Origin: Clostridiales bacterium
GTDB lineage: Bacteria > Bacillota > Clostridia > Tissierellales > GPF-1
Reading direction: 5' to 3'
DNA: 64,000 bases
Assembly (NCBI GenBank): GCA_013619125.1
Contig: JABXKS010000120.1
Location: 1 to 64,000 of the forward strand
The notes below the pieces were generated by a model. That model had not been told where the DNA came from. It saw only the letters and a list, made by a program, of their open reading frames with translations, and made no database searches. Each line of letters starts with the position of its first letter. Within the stretch, counting starts at the first letter, position 1. This document shows positions 1 to 8,669 of this stretch, piece by piece. The translations under genes and the position numbers were made by a program.

Positions 1-1
1 T

Positions 2-265
2 CACGGTTCCAACCATCCCGTGGAGCGTCTGGAAGATAAAAAGACCTTTATCACGGCTCAAAATCACAACTATACAGTTGTTGAAATGCCTTCTGTTATG
101 GAGTGCACCTATCGCAATCTGAACGATGATAGTGTCGAGGGAATGAAGCATAAAACCCTGCCGGTACTCTCGGTTCAGTTTCACCCGGAAGCGGGTCCGG
201 GTCCTTACGATGCGGAAGATGTGTTCGATGCGTTTATGACAATGATGGAGGGTAATCATGAATAA
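2..265 (+). CDS. carA: Carbamoyl-phosphate synthase small subunit, C-terminal part (5' truncated by window edge)
   Basis: Open from the window start (HGSNHPVERLEDKKTFITAQNHNYTV...VLSVQFHPEAGPGPYDAEDVFDAF), glutamine amidotransferase C-terminal QFHPE motif; directly followed by carB with an 8-nt overlap. Confidence 0.93.
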   Translation, partial: HGSNHPVERLEDKKTFITAQNHNYTVVEMPSVMECTYRNLNDDSVEGMKHKTLPVLSVQFHPEAGPGPYDAEDVFDAFMTMMEGNHE

Positions 266-3200
266 AAATCAAGGGAAAAAGGTATTGGTGCTCGGCTCTG
301 GTCCCATTGTAATCGGTCAGGCGGCAGAGTTTGATTACTCCGGCACCCAGGCATGCCGTGCGTTGAAGGAAGAGGGCTGCGAGGTAATTTTGGCCAACTC
401 CAATCCGGCAACCATTATGACGGATCCAGAGATTGCGGATCGTGTTTACATTGAACCCTTGACGGTGGATTGGATGGAGGCCTTGATTGAAAAGGAACGC
501 CCGGATGCGATTCTAGTCAATGTCGGGGGTCAGACGGCTTTGAATCTAGCCATGGACTTGTCGAATCAAGGGGTTTTAAAGCAATTCAATGTTGAGGTGC
601 TAGGCACTTCCATTGAAGGCATTTATCGAGGGGAGGACCGGGAAGCCTTTCGTGCATTGATGCAGGAAATTGGGGAACCGATTATCGAGTCTCAGATTGT
701 CACAACGGTGGAAGGCGGACAAGCCTTTGCCGATCGCCTGGGCTACCCTGTTGTTGTACGACCGGCCTATACCCTAGGCGGATCCGGAGGTGGCATTGCC
801 AAAACGGAAAAGGAACTGCTTGAGATTCTGCCGGAAGGCTTGCAGCGTTCACCCGTCACCCAGTGCTTGGTAGAACGGGCGATTCTGGGTTGGAAAGAAG
901 TCGAGTATGAAATCATGCGCGATTATCAAGGCAATCGCATTGTGGTCTGTAATATGGAAAATATCGATCCGGTGGGGATTCATACGGGCGACAGTATTGT
1001 TGTGGCACCGAGCCAAACCCTGTCGGATACGGAATACTATATGTTAAGAACGGCATCCTTTCACATTGTGGATGCGGTGGAGATTATTGGCGGATGCAAT
1101 GTGCAATTTGCCCTTCATCCGGTAACGGGGGAGTATGCGGTAATTGAGGTCAATCCCCGGGTGTCTAGGTCCTCTGCATTGGCTTCCAAGGCGACAGGCT
1201 ACCCAATTGCCAAGGTGGCAACCAAGCTTGCCCTGGGGTACCGCTTGGCGGATGTAGAAAACTCGATCACCAAAAAGACAACGGCATTCTTTGAGCCGGC
1301 TCTCGATTATATTGTGGTAAAGTTGCCGAAATGGCCTTTTGATAAATTTCCGGTTGCCAAGCGGGAGCTGGGTACGCGTATGATGGCGACAGGGGAATCC
1401 ATGTCTATCGGCGCGAATTTCTCTCAAGCGCTATTAAAAGGAATCCGTTCCATCAATCCAAAAAGACAGACGCTGACAGATCCTGCTCTCTTCAATGTTT
1501 CCTTTGAAAAATTGAAGCTGGCGGTGGAATCACCCAATGATGAGCGGCTTTTTCATCTGGCTGAATTGATTCGACGCCGATACGGCCTCGAGCGATTGGA
1601 ACAGATGACGGGGATTATGCGATTCTTCTTGGCGGCTTTCGATATAATTATTCAGGAAGAGGAAGCCTTGCGCAATCAAATGGTAGGCGATCTTTCAGCA
1701 GAAAAGCTACTGGAACTGAAGCGTTTGGGATTCTCTGATGCTGGAATTGCCGCGCTTTTGGACACGGATCAAGCGGCTATTCGCCAAATGAGAAAAGAAA
1801 ATCAAATCAAAGCGACCTTTAAAATGGTGGACACCTGCGCGGGAGAATTTGAAGCGGTATCACCTTACTTCTACTCCACGTATGAGGAAGAGGACGAGGG
1901 TCCTGTGACGGATCGCAAGAAGATTGTGGTCTTGGGTTCCGGTCCAATTCGCATCGGTCAAGGTGTCGAGTTTGACTACGCGTCGGTTCATGCTATGCAA
2001 GCCTTGGAGAAACAAGGGTACGAAACGATAATGATCAACTGCAATCCTGAAACCGTGAGTACGGATTTCGACCTGGCAGATCGCCTGTATTTCGAGCCGA
2101 TTACCTTTGAAGAGGTGATGAATGTCATCGAAAAGGAAAAGCCGGAAGGGGTCATGGTACAGTTCGGTGGACAGACTGCCATTGATTTGGTAGAAAGCCT
2201 GTCAGGCGAAGGGGTCAAGATTTTTGGATCTTCATACGAAGCGATTAATCTGGCCGAAGATCGAAAAGCTTTCGATCAATTGCTTGAGGAACTGGGATTG
2301 CCGCGTCCGAAAGCGGGAACAACTCGGGATTTGAACGAGGGATTGGCAATCGCAAAGTCTTTCGGTTATCCGGTTCTTGCAAGGCCATCTTATGTCATCG
2401 GGGGACAGGGCATGGCGATTCTTGCCAATGAAGAAGAATTGCAGGGTTACTTGGAAAACTTCTTTATCCAGTATCAAGATGGACGGGTGCAGATCGATCA
2501 GTATATACAGGGACAAGAACTGGAAGTGGATGTGATCTCGGACGGCAAGAATTGCCTGATTCCAGCGATTATGACTCACTTGGAACCTTCGGGTGTCCAC
2601 TCGGGAGACAGTATTACTATTCTGCCGTCACCGTTTTTGGACCAAGAAATTATCGATCAAGCAGTAAACGCATCAGAGAAGCTGGCAGCCGGCTTGAAGG
2701 CGGTTGGTTTCTTGAATATCCAGATGATCTGGGCAGATAAACTTTATATCATTGAGGCAAACCCACGGGCATCAAGAACCCTGCCGATTTTGTCTAAAGT
2801 AACAGAAGTGCCGATGACAGAGATTGCCATTCGCGTTATGCTGGGGGAAGAATTGAAAGACTTGGGTTACGGAACGGGTCTTTTGGCTCCAAAATTGCCA
2901 TACGCTGTCAAGGTGCCGGTCTTCTCCATGGAGAAGCTGCCGGGTGCTGAAGTGATGTTGGGACCAGAAATGCGTTCGACTGGCGAGGTGCTCGGCCTCG
3001 GAGCAACACCGGAAGAGGCGATGAGAAAGGGCATGATCGCCGCTGGGGTGCCGTTCCCGAAAGAGATCCGAATTTTGGTCATGGTGCGGGATGTAGAAAA
3101 GCCGCGACTTCAGGAAATCATCAAGGGAACCCAAGGCTTGCAGGTGGAGTGGACCGCGACAGAAGGCACAATGAAACTCTTTGTCGATGAGGGGATCACT

Positions 3201-3449
3201 TGCTCAAAGGTAGAAAAAATTCAGCAGAGCGCTGGGTTGTTAACGGAGATTCGTCAAGGCGATTACGACTGGGTATTGAACCTGCCGACCAAAGGCAACG
3301 ACGCGACTCGGGACGGATTTCTTATCCGCCGCGCGACTCTGGAATCAGGGAAAACATTGTTCACCTCATTCGAGACATTCGAAACTGCCTTTGCGCAGTG
3401 GCAATTGGTTGAAGCGGAGAAACGATTCTATCCATTGATGAAAAAGTAA
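258..3449 (+). CDS. carB: Carbamoyl-phosphate synthase large subunit
   Basis: 1063 aa; duplicated ATP-grasp halves (KVLVLGSGPIVIGQAAEFDYSGTQACRAL; KIVVLGSGPIRIGQGVEFDYASVHA). Confidence 0.97.
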   Translation: MNKNQGKKVLVLGSGPIVIGQAAEFDYSGTQACRALKEEGCEVILANSNPATIMTDPEIADRVYIEPLTVDWMEALIEKERPDAILVNVGGQTALNLAMDLSNQGVLKQFNVEVLGTSIEGIYRGEDREAFRALMQEIGEPIIESQIVTTVEGGQAFADRLGYPVVVRPAYTLGGSGGGIAKTEKELLEILPEGLQRSPVTQCLVERAILGWKEVEYEIMRDYQGNRIVVCNMENIDPVGIHTGDSIVVAPSQTLSDTEYYMLRTASFHIVDAVEIIGGCNVQFALHPVTGEYAVIEVNPRVSRSSALASKATGYPIAKVATKLALGYRLADVENSITKKTTAFFEPALDYIVVKLPKWPFDKFPVAKRELGTRMMATGESMSIGANFSQALLKGIRSINPKRQTLTDPALFNVSFEKLKLAVESPNDERLFHLAELIRRRYGLERLEQMTGIMRFFLAAFDIIIQEEEALRNQMVGDLSAEKLLELKRLGFSDAGIAALLDTDQAAIRQMRKENQIKATFKMVDTCAGEFEAVSPYFYSTYEEEDEGPVTDRKKIVVLGSGPIRIGQGVEFDYASVHAMQALEKQGYETIMINCNPETVSTDFDLADRLYFEPITFEEVMNVIEKEKPEGVMVQFGGQTAIDLVESLSGEGVKIFGSSYEAINLAEDRKAFDQLLEELGLPRPKAGTTRDLNEGLAIAKSFGYPVLARPSYVIGGQGMAILANEEELQGYLENFFIQYQDGRVQIDQYIQGQELEVDVISDGKNCLIPAIMTHLEPSGVHSGDSITILPSPFLDQEIIDQAVNASEKLAAGLKAVGFLNIQMIWADKLYIIEANPRASRTLPILSKVTEVPMTEIAIRVMLGEELKDLGYGTGLLAPKLPYAVKVPVFSMEKLPGAEVMLGPEMRSTGEVLGLGATPEEAMRKGMIAAGVPFPKEIRILVMVRDVEKPRLQEIIKGTQGLQVEWTATEGTMKLFVDEGITCSKVEKIQQSAGLLTEIRQGDYDWVLNLPTKGNDATRDGFLIRRATLESGKTLFTSFETFETAFAQWQLVEAEKRFYPLMKK

Positions 3450-3483
3450 AGATTCAAGTAATCAAGAATAGATAGTATATGGA

Positions 3484-3508
3484 AGCAGCCTGCGGGCTGC
3501 TTTTTTTA
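3484..3508 (+). terminator. Intrinsic terminator after carB
   Basis: GCAGCC-TGCG-GGCTGC followed by TTTTTTT. Confidence 0.85.
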
Positions 3509-3652
3509 TGGAAAGACTTTCGCTTTTTTTGCATACAGAGGCGTCGAACAATGATTTGAAAGAAGAACTGCTTCAGAGATTTTTCTAAATTTGACAAAGA
3601 TTGACAAGCGTGGTAAATTAATAACATCGGATTCCGAGGTTAGGAGAAAAAG

Positions 3653-3976
3653 ATGAATAAAGAGTTGAGAAAAGGAATCAATCCATCGCTGATTTTAGCG
3701 CTTTTGCAACAAGAGTCTTTATATGGATACGCATTGATTGAACGATTGATGCTCAAGACAGGCGGCGCGTTGGAATGGAAGGAAGGCACCCTTTATCCGT
3801 TGCTCCATCAAATGGAAGGCAAGGGATGGATTCAATCAGAGTGGCAGGTGGCGGAAGGACGTCGCAGAAAAGTATATAGCATTACGAAAAAAGGACATGG
3901 AGAGCTGCAGAAACAAAAGGAAGAATGGGTGGCTTTGCAAGTGGCCATCGGCAGTGTATTGGGGGAAACAACATGA
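3653..3976 (+). CDS. PadR family transcriptional regulator
   Basis: ALLQQESLYGYALIERL...LEWKEGTLYPLLHQMEGKGWIQSEW...RRRKVYSITKKG, classic PadR winged helix. Confidence 0.92.
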   Translation: MNKELRKGINPSLILALLQQESLYGYALIERLMLKTGGALEWKEGTLYPLLHQMEGKGWIQSEWQVAEGRRRKVYSITKKGHGELQKQKEEWVALQVAIGSVLGETT

Positions 3977-4812
3977 CAGAAGAGAAGAGACAAGAGAAAT
4001 TTATTCGAAGAATCACCGATCAGATTCACGATCGGGAACGAGCGAATGAGATCAAAGATGAAATGCGCGATCATTTGGAAACGGCGGTCGCTGACTATAG
4101 GCAAATGGGTCTTTCTCTAGAAGAAGCGGGAGAAAAAGCGCGCAAGCAAATGGGGGATCCGGCTACTCTGGGTTACGCACTGGAGCACAATGCGCCAAAG
4201 CGCTTGACGAAATGGCATGCTTTGATTATTTTGTTATTTGCGTTGCAAGGAATAATCGCAAGCCGATTTGTATTCAATTCATGGGCAAAGGGCGTGTTTG
4301 ATTGGTTGGATCTTCTGATTGTGGGGGCAATGATCATCATCGCAAGTGTGATGGTCTGGAACAATTTGAAGAAGCAGACACAGCAAGGAAAGCAACCCAT
4401 TATGGTGATACGAGCCAACGAGACGCTCTCGTCCTTAGATCAAGTGACGACTGGAATGTTGTTGTTAGGAATGGGTCTCGTAGTCCTAGGTACTGTGATG
4501 AGCATATTTGGGGATGAAAGAACGACAGTTCCTGTTATGAACAGTTTGTTTTTAGCAACCAATTGGATTGTGATATGGACAGGACAGCGAGTGGGAAGTG
4601 CGGTATATGCGGAAGGTATTCAATTTAATGGAGGAAAACTCTTGTCTTGGTCGGAGTACAAATCGTATCGGGTGCTGGTCTCTCATACAAAAAAGGGCAA
4701 GGTGTATCAGATTAAACTCTACGGAGGAAAGATGGAACCGATCCTTGGTGTGGAATCGAGTCAATTAAGAACGGTAGAAACTCTCGTTTCTCAATATTTG
4801 AACTATGCATAA
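3973..4812 (+). CDS. Membrane protein with N-terminal permease-prefix-like domain
   Basis: ATG at 3973 overlapping padR stop; N-term MTEEKRQEKFIRRITDQIHDRERANEIKDEMRDHLETAVADYRQMGLSLEEAGEKARKQMGDP, then TM helices. Confidence 0.75.
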   Translation: MTEEKRQEKFIRRITDQIHDRERANEIKDEMRDHLETAVADYRQMGLSLEEAGEKARKQMGDPATLGYALEHNAPKRLTKWHALIILLFALQGIIASRFVFNSWAKGVFDWLDLLIVGAMIIIASVMVWNNLKKQTQQGKQPIMVIRANETLSSLDQVTTGMLLLGMGLVVLGTVMSIFGDERTTVPVMNSLFLATNWIVIWTGQRVGSAVYAEGIQFNGGKLLSWSEYKSYRVLVSHTKKGKVYQIKLYGGKMEPILGVESSQLRTVETLVSQYLNYA

Positions 4813-4817
4813 ACAGA

Positions 4818-4840
4818 AACAGCCATAGGCTGTTTTTTTT
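4818..4840 (+). terminator. Intrinsic terminator
   Basis: AACAGCC-ATA-GGCTGTT + T run. Confidence 0.8.
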
Positions 4841-4990
4841 GTTGGAAAACGAACATTAGGAACTGAATATTTTAAAATGTAAGAAAATGTAAGGTAAATT
4901 TTGAGTGGAAAATATTGTTAGCGTTATGGGATTCCTTTACAATAGAAGTTGTGAGTTTAGATTGTTATGAGTGGGAAAGGAGAATTTTTT

Positions 4991-7021
4991 ATGAAAAAAC
5001 AGAGAATGAGAATAATTGGTTTATTGGTGTTGATTTTGATGTTAGCAGCAGGATGCTCGGGACCAAAAGAGCCGACAGAATCAACGGGAACCGAAGAGAA
5101 TTCATTTGCGGCGAGCGAATCGGAAACGGATGAGCTGGAAGCAACAGAAAAAGGGTCGTCGGAGGAGACTGGAGAGGATCTTGCAATTGAAATGACCAAG
5201 GCGGCCCTTGCTGAAACGAATTGGATCAGCATCCAAATGGAGGAAGAACAAATTGACATGCCAGCAAATGAAGCGTTTAATCAGGCCTTGGCATTCGATA
5301 CTTGGGAGTCGGTGGAAGATGAAATTGAGTCCGAGGAAGTGATGCGGTTTGCAGTGGGAACCGGTGAGATTGTCATTCTTGACGGTGCGGCGTACCTGTT
5401 GACAGACCACGGCATGGACTGGTATAGAACTACGGAAGAGGTTGTTTCTCAAGTCATGCTGTATTTTGAAGAAAACTTCACGATGTCGGCCCGCAGCATG
5501 TTGTTCAATGACGAGTATATGTTTGCGGAGTACTATTATGACACCATCGCAAGTTTGGGGAATTTAGAGTCTTTTGATGGACATGGACCGTTGCTAGACG
5601 AAATGGTGAAATACGCCTGGTACCGTTATACATACGAAAATTCAGAGGAAACGGTGCGGGAGTTATACAATGAAGAAAGTGGAGATTTTGTCTTTTCAAA
5701 GGCGCTCGCAATTCAGGAAGTGAAACGCTATTTTGATTTTGATGAAACTGCGACCGATTTTTCGACTCTGGATAGTTACAATGCGGCGGAAGAAGGATTT
5801 ACACTTTGGTACTCCGGTCCAGATATGTCGGATCGCTCTAATTTTCAAAACGGCTGGGGATATGCCTTTGGCGGATTGAAGGAGATTGGAACCGAACGAT
5901 ATGAAGTGCGTTTGATCGACTATGCGGACAGCAGCGAGACGAGGATCAACAAGACGAATGTCATGGAGATTGCCTTCGATGGAGAAGGGAATATTCGATT
6001 TGATCGGGGATATGAAGAGGTTCCATCCTATAATTTGGCAGATACTGCACCTGGTTTAGAAGCAATTGAAATTGTTAAGGAATATGAATATATGAGCGGC
6101 GTATATTTGGGTGAAACTAAAAATGCTTATTACTATATTTCTGATGATGGCGAATGGGTTTCCTATTTCAAATTAGACAAGGCGTCTATGGAGATGACCA
6201 CGGTCTATGCACCCGAAATGGCGAATGAGGAGTTTGCATATCGCGTGGAACAGCATGGGGAGGAATTCTTTTTCTATACCAATAAAAATGTGCGAATTAC
6301 GGATGCCGATTGGAATTTGATTGAGACTGTGGCGTATCCAAATGCCATTGTGGAAGGGTTGGCTTCTTATTGGGAGCAATATGATCCGATCTATTTCGGA
6401 GAAGCACTGTCTGATGATCGAAGCATGTTTGCCTATGTGGATCAAGAGGGCTTGAAATTGATTCAAAATGATTCTAACGAGACGACTCTTGTTGTTCCGC
6501 GGGAAGGCGACGGAGATGTTACTGAAGCGATTTGGTGCTTAAACCCACGATTTGCCGATCATGATACGAAGATTGTGACGGCCCGAACAAGGGATTGGAA
6601 TTCTGGGTTCACCGTTTATGATATCAAGACTGAAACAAGTAAGACTGAGCCCGGCTATATCATGCCAAAAGAGTTGCTGCTTGCCGGCGATCGAGGGTTC
6701 TTTATGAGTGATAAATCCTATTTGTATTTCTATGATTTTCAGTTAGGGGAAGTCAAAGAGGTACCGATTGAGGGGTATTGTTCTGAGATCAGTGGCATAA
6801 CATATTTGCTTGCCAATGAATCCTATGCGACCTATTTCGATACAAAGGATGATGCAAAGACGTTGGTGTTGCTAGATCTGGAATCTTGGTCGATCACACA
6901 AAAGGCGTCGATAGAAAATATGGAAGTTGGATTAAACTTTTTAGCGAGCAGTGGTGATGTGGGTGTTTCTTACAGCTTTAGTTGGACGGATCATGGCTAT
7001 GCGATTATGAAAAACAAGTAG
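4991..7021 (+). CDS. Large secreted lipoprotein of unknown function
   Basis: MKKQRMRIIGLLVLILMLAAGCSG lipobox; acidic low-complexity linker, ~640 aa ectodomain. Confidence 0.75.
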   Translation: MKKQRMRIIGLLVLILMLAAGCSGPKEPTESTGTEENSFAASESETDELEATEKGSSEETGEDLAIEMTKAALAETNWISIQMEEEQIDMPANEAFNQALAFDTWESVEDEIESEEVMRFAVGTGEIVILDGAAYLLTDHGMDWYRTTEEVVSQVMLYFEENFTMSARSMLFNDEYMFAEYYYDTIASLGNLESFDGHGPLLDEMVKYAWYRYTYENSEETVRELYNEESGDFVFSKALAIQEVKRYFDFDETATDFSTLDSYNAAEEGFTLWYSGPDMSDRSNFQNGWGYAFGGLKEIGTERYEVRLIDYADSSETRINKTNVMEIAFDGEGNIRFDRGYEEVPSYNLADTAPGLEAIEIVKEYEYMSGVYLGETKNAYYYISDDGEWVSYFKLDKASMEMTTVYAPEMANEEFAYRVEQHGEEFFFYTNKNVRITDADWNLIETVAYPNAIVEGLASYWEQYDPIYFGEALSDDRSMFAYVDQEGLKLIQNDSNETTLVVPREGDGDVTEAIWCLNPRFADHDTKIVTARTRDWNSGFTVYDIKTETSKTEPGYIMPKELLLAGDRGFFMSDKSYLYFYDFQLGEVKEVPIEGYCSEISGITYLLANESYATYFDTKDDAKTLVLLDLESWSITQKASIENMEVGLNFLASSGDVGVSYSFSWTDHGYAIMKNK

Positions 7022-7029
7022 AAAAGGAA

Positions 7030-7069
7030 AAACGGAAGAGATCAAGCGATCTCTTCCGTTTCTTTTTTT
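7030..7069. terminator. Bidirectional terminator between convergent genes
   Basis: AAACGGAAGAGATC-AAGC-GATCTCTTCCGTTT flanked by A and T tracts. Confidence 0.85.
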
Positions 7070-8298
7070 GCAATTGATGATTTGTGTTCTGTTTGATCTA
7101 GAAATTGCATGGCGATTGTCGATAGGATGGCGATAACAGCGACAATTTTCCAGGTGCCTGAAATGGCGTAGCGAGGAATTAAGTTTCCGACGATCAGGGG
7201 ACCAAAGGTGAAACCGAGTCCCATGACAATGGGCAAGACCGCATTCATCCGCCCGCGATGTGAAGCGGGGGTGTGGTTCGCGAGAAAAGGCATAAAACTA
7301 ATGGTGACGATAATTTCGCCTAGGGTGATAATAAAGCAGGCGAGAATAAAGGCTGGTGTGGTTTCCACAAACCCGAGCATGCCAAAGCCGACCACATAAC
7401 CGATCCCGCCGATGACAATTTTTTGAATTTCCCGCAAATTTTCAAAGCCTTTGGTGATCAAAGGCGTGAATAGAATGACCGTGAAGCCGTTAAGGGCGGC
7501 GAGTTTGCCATAGAGTGCAGCGCCCTCTCCGGGATTCATGGCTTCCACATGCATGGGCAGCAAGAAACCCCATTGAGAGTAGACAAAGTTATATCCAAGG
7601 GCGAAGAGGGCAAACCATATCAGAAGCGGACGGCGGAACAAAACAGCGAGTATGCCGCCTTCTTCCCTTGCTTCCGATTGTAGCTCTGGTTGCTCGGTCT
7701 CTTCATGGTTGGTGGGTATGGTTTCTTTAATAAAGAAGAAGACCAAAGCCAAAGAAGCAATACCGGTGATTGCATCGCCCAAAAAGAACCATTTTAAGTG
7801 ATTTTCAAAGAGCATTCCACCGATAATGGGTCCGATAGCAAAGCCCAAGTTAAAGCCTAAATAGGATAACGAATAGGCGCCAGCACGGTTCTCTACGGTG
7901 GTCAAATCGGCAATCATGGAAGAGTGAGCGGGATCGGCCATCATAAAGAAGACACCAGCTCCCATCATCATATAGACCATTGGCATGGACGGTTCCACAA
8001 AGGCGCAGGCACCAAAGAGGAGAACCGCGGTTCCTTCACAGAAAAGGAGCACCGGTTTTCTGCCAATGGTATCAGTCAATTTTCCGCCAATTAAACTGGC
8101 TGGCATGGATAAAATACCAGAAACGGCAATCCAGAATCCGGCTTCTGCCGTAGAAAGACCAATTTTTTTTGTTAAGATCAAAGTCATCATGGGCCATACA
8201 AAGGCGCCAATGGCATTGACGACCCGCGCAAGGAAGATGATATAGACTTCTCTTGGAAGACCTTGATAGGGGCTAAGTAAAGTTGTGATTTTTTTCAT
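7042..8298 (-). CDS. MFS transporter (multidrug-exporter-like)
   Basis: MKKITTLLSPYQGLPREVYIIFLARVVNAIGAFVWPMMTLIL...GGKLTDTIGRKPVLLFCEG; start at 8298 preceded by AGGAGGGCAACTCAT. Confidence 0.88.
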   Translation of the reverse strand: MKKITTLLSPYQGLPREVYIIFLARVVNAIGAFVWPMMTLILTKKIGLSTAEAGFWIAVSGILSMPASLIGGKLTDTIGRKPVLLFCEGTAVLLFGACAFVEPSMPMVYMMMGAGVFFMMADPAHSSMIADLTTVENRAGAYSLSYLGFNLGFAIGPIIGGMLFENHLKWFFLGDAITGIASLALVFFFIKETIPTNHEETEQPELQSEAREEGGILAVLFRRPLLIWFALFALGYNFVYSQWGFLLPMHVEAMNPGEGAALYGKLAALNGFTVILFTPLITKGFENLREIQKIVIGGIGYVVGFGMLGFVETTPAFILACFIITLGEIIVTISFMPFLANHTPASHRGRMNAVLPIVMGLGFTFGPLIVGNLIPRYAISGTWKIVAVIAILSTIAMQFLDQTEHKSSIAKKETEEIA

Positions 8299-8319
8299 AT
8301 GAGTTGCCCTCCTTAAATA

Positions 8320-8346
8320 AAAAAACGCCACAAGGCTGCGGCGTTT
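8320..8346 (-). terminator. Second leader terminator upstream of the MFS gene
   Basis: Minus strand AACGCCGCA-GCCT-TGTGGCGTT then TTTTTTTATTT, just before the Shine-Dalgarno. Confidence 0.8.
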
Positions 8347-8370
8347 TTGTCTAATTGATTGAAAAATAGC

Positions 8371-8400
8371 AAAAAAAAACGCAGACATGAAAAGTCTGCA
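8371..8400 (-). terminator. First leader terminator upstream of the MFS gene
   Basis: Minus strand GCAGAC-TTTTCAT-GTCTGC-GTTTTTTTTT. Confidence 0.82.
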
Positions 8401-8437
8401 GGACGAGGTATATGTCGCTAAAGAATAGCTCAAGTAG

Positions 8438-8521
8438 CTATAGGAAAGCAACCACCGACGAGGCTGGCAGACAAGAATCTATGAAACTGTGATGAAATCG
8501 TTTTATGCTGCTCCCTAGCAT
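8438..8521 (-). CDS. Candidate 27-aa leader peptide MLGSSIKRFHHSFIDSCLPASSVVAFL
   Basis: ATG to TAG between a consensus promoter and tandem terminators; upstream purine-rich GGGAGCGAGG. Confidence 0.5.
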   Translation of the reverse strand: MLGSSIKRFHHSFIDSCLPASSVVAFL

Positions 8522-8554
8522 CGCGCCTCGCTCCCTTCGTATAAAGCTCTCTTT

Positions 8555-8583
8555 ATGATATGTGAGATGCCAATTATTGTCAA
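8555..8583 (-). promoter_or_regulatory. SigA-type promoter for the MFS leader transcript
   Basis: Minus strand TTGACA-N17-TATCAT. Confidence 0.75.
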
Positions 8584-8669
8584 GAAGGGTAAGAATGTTC
8601 AGAGATTTTTGTTTTAACTGGGGGTATGGTAAAATAAGGCTGACTTTCAAAGGATAAGGAGTGATTGAA

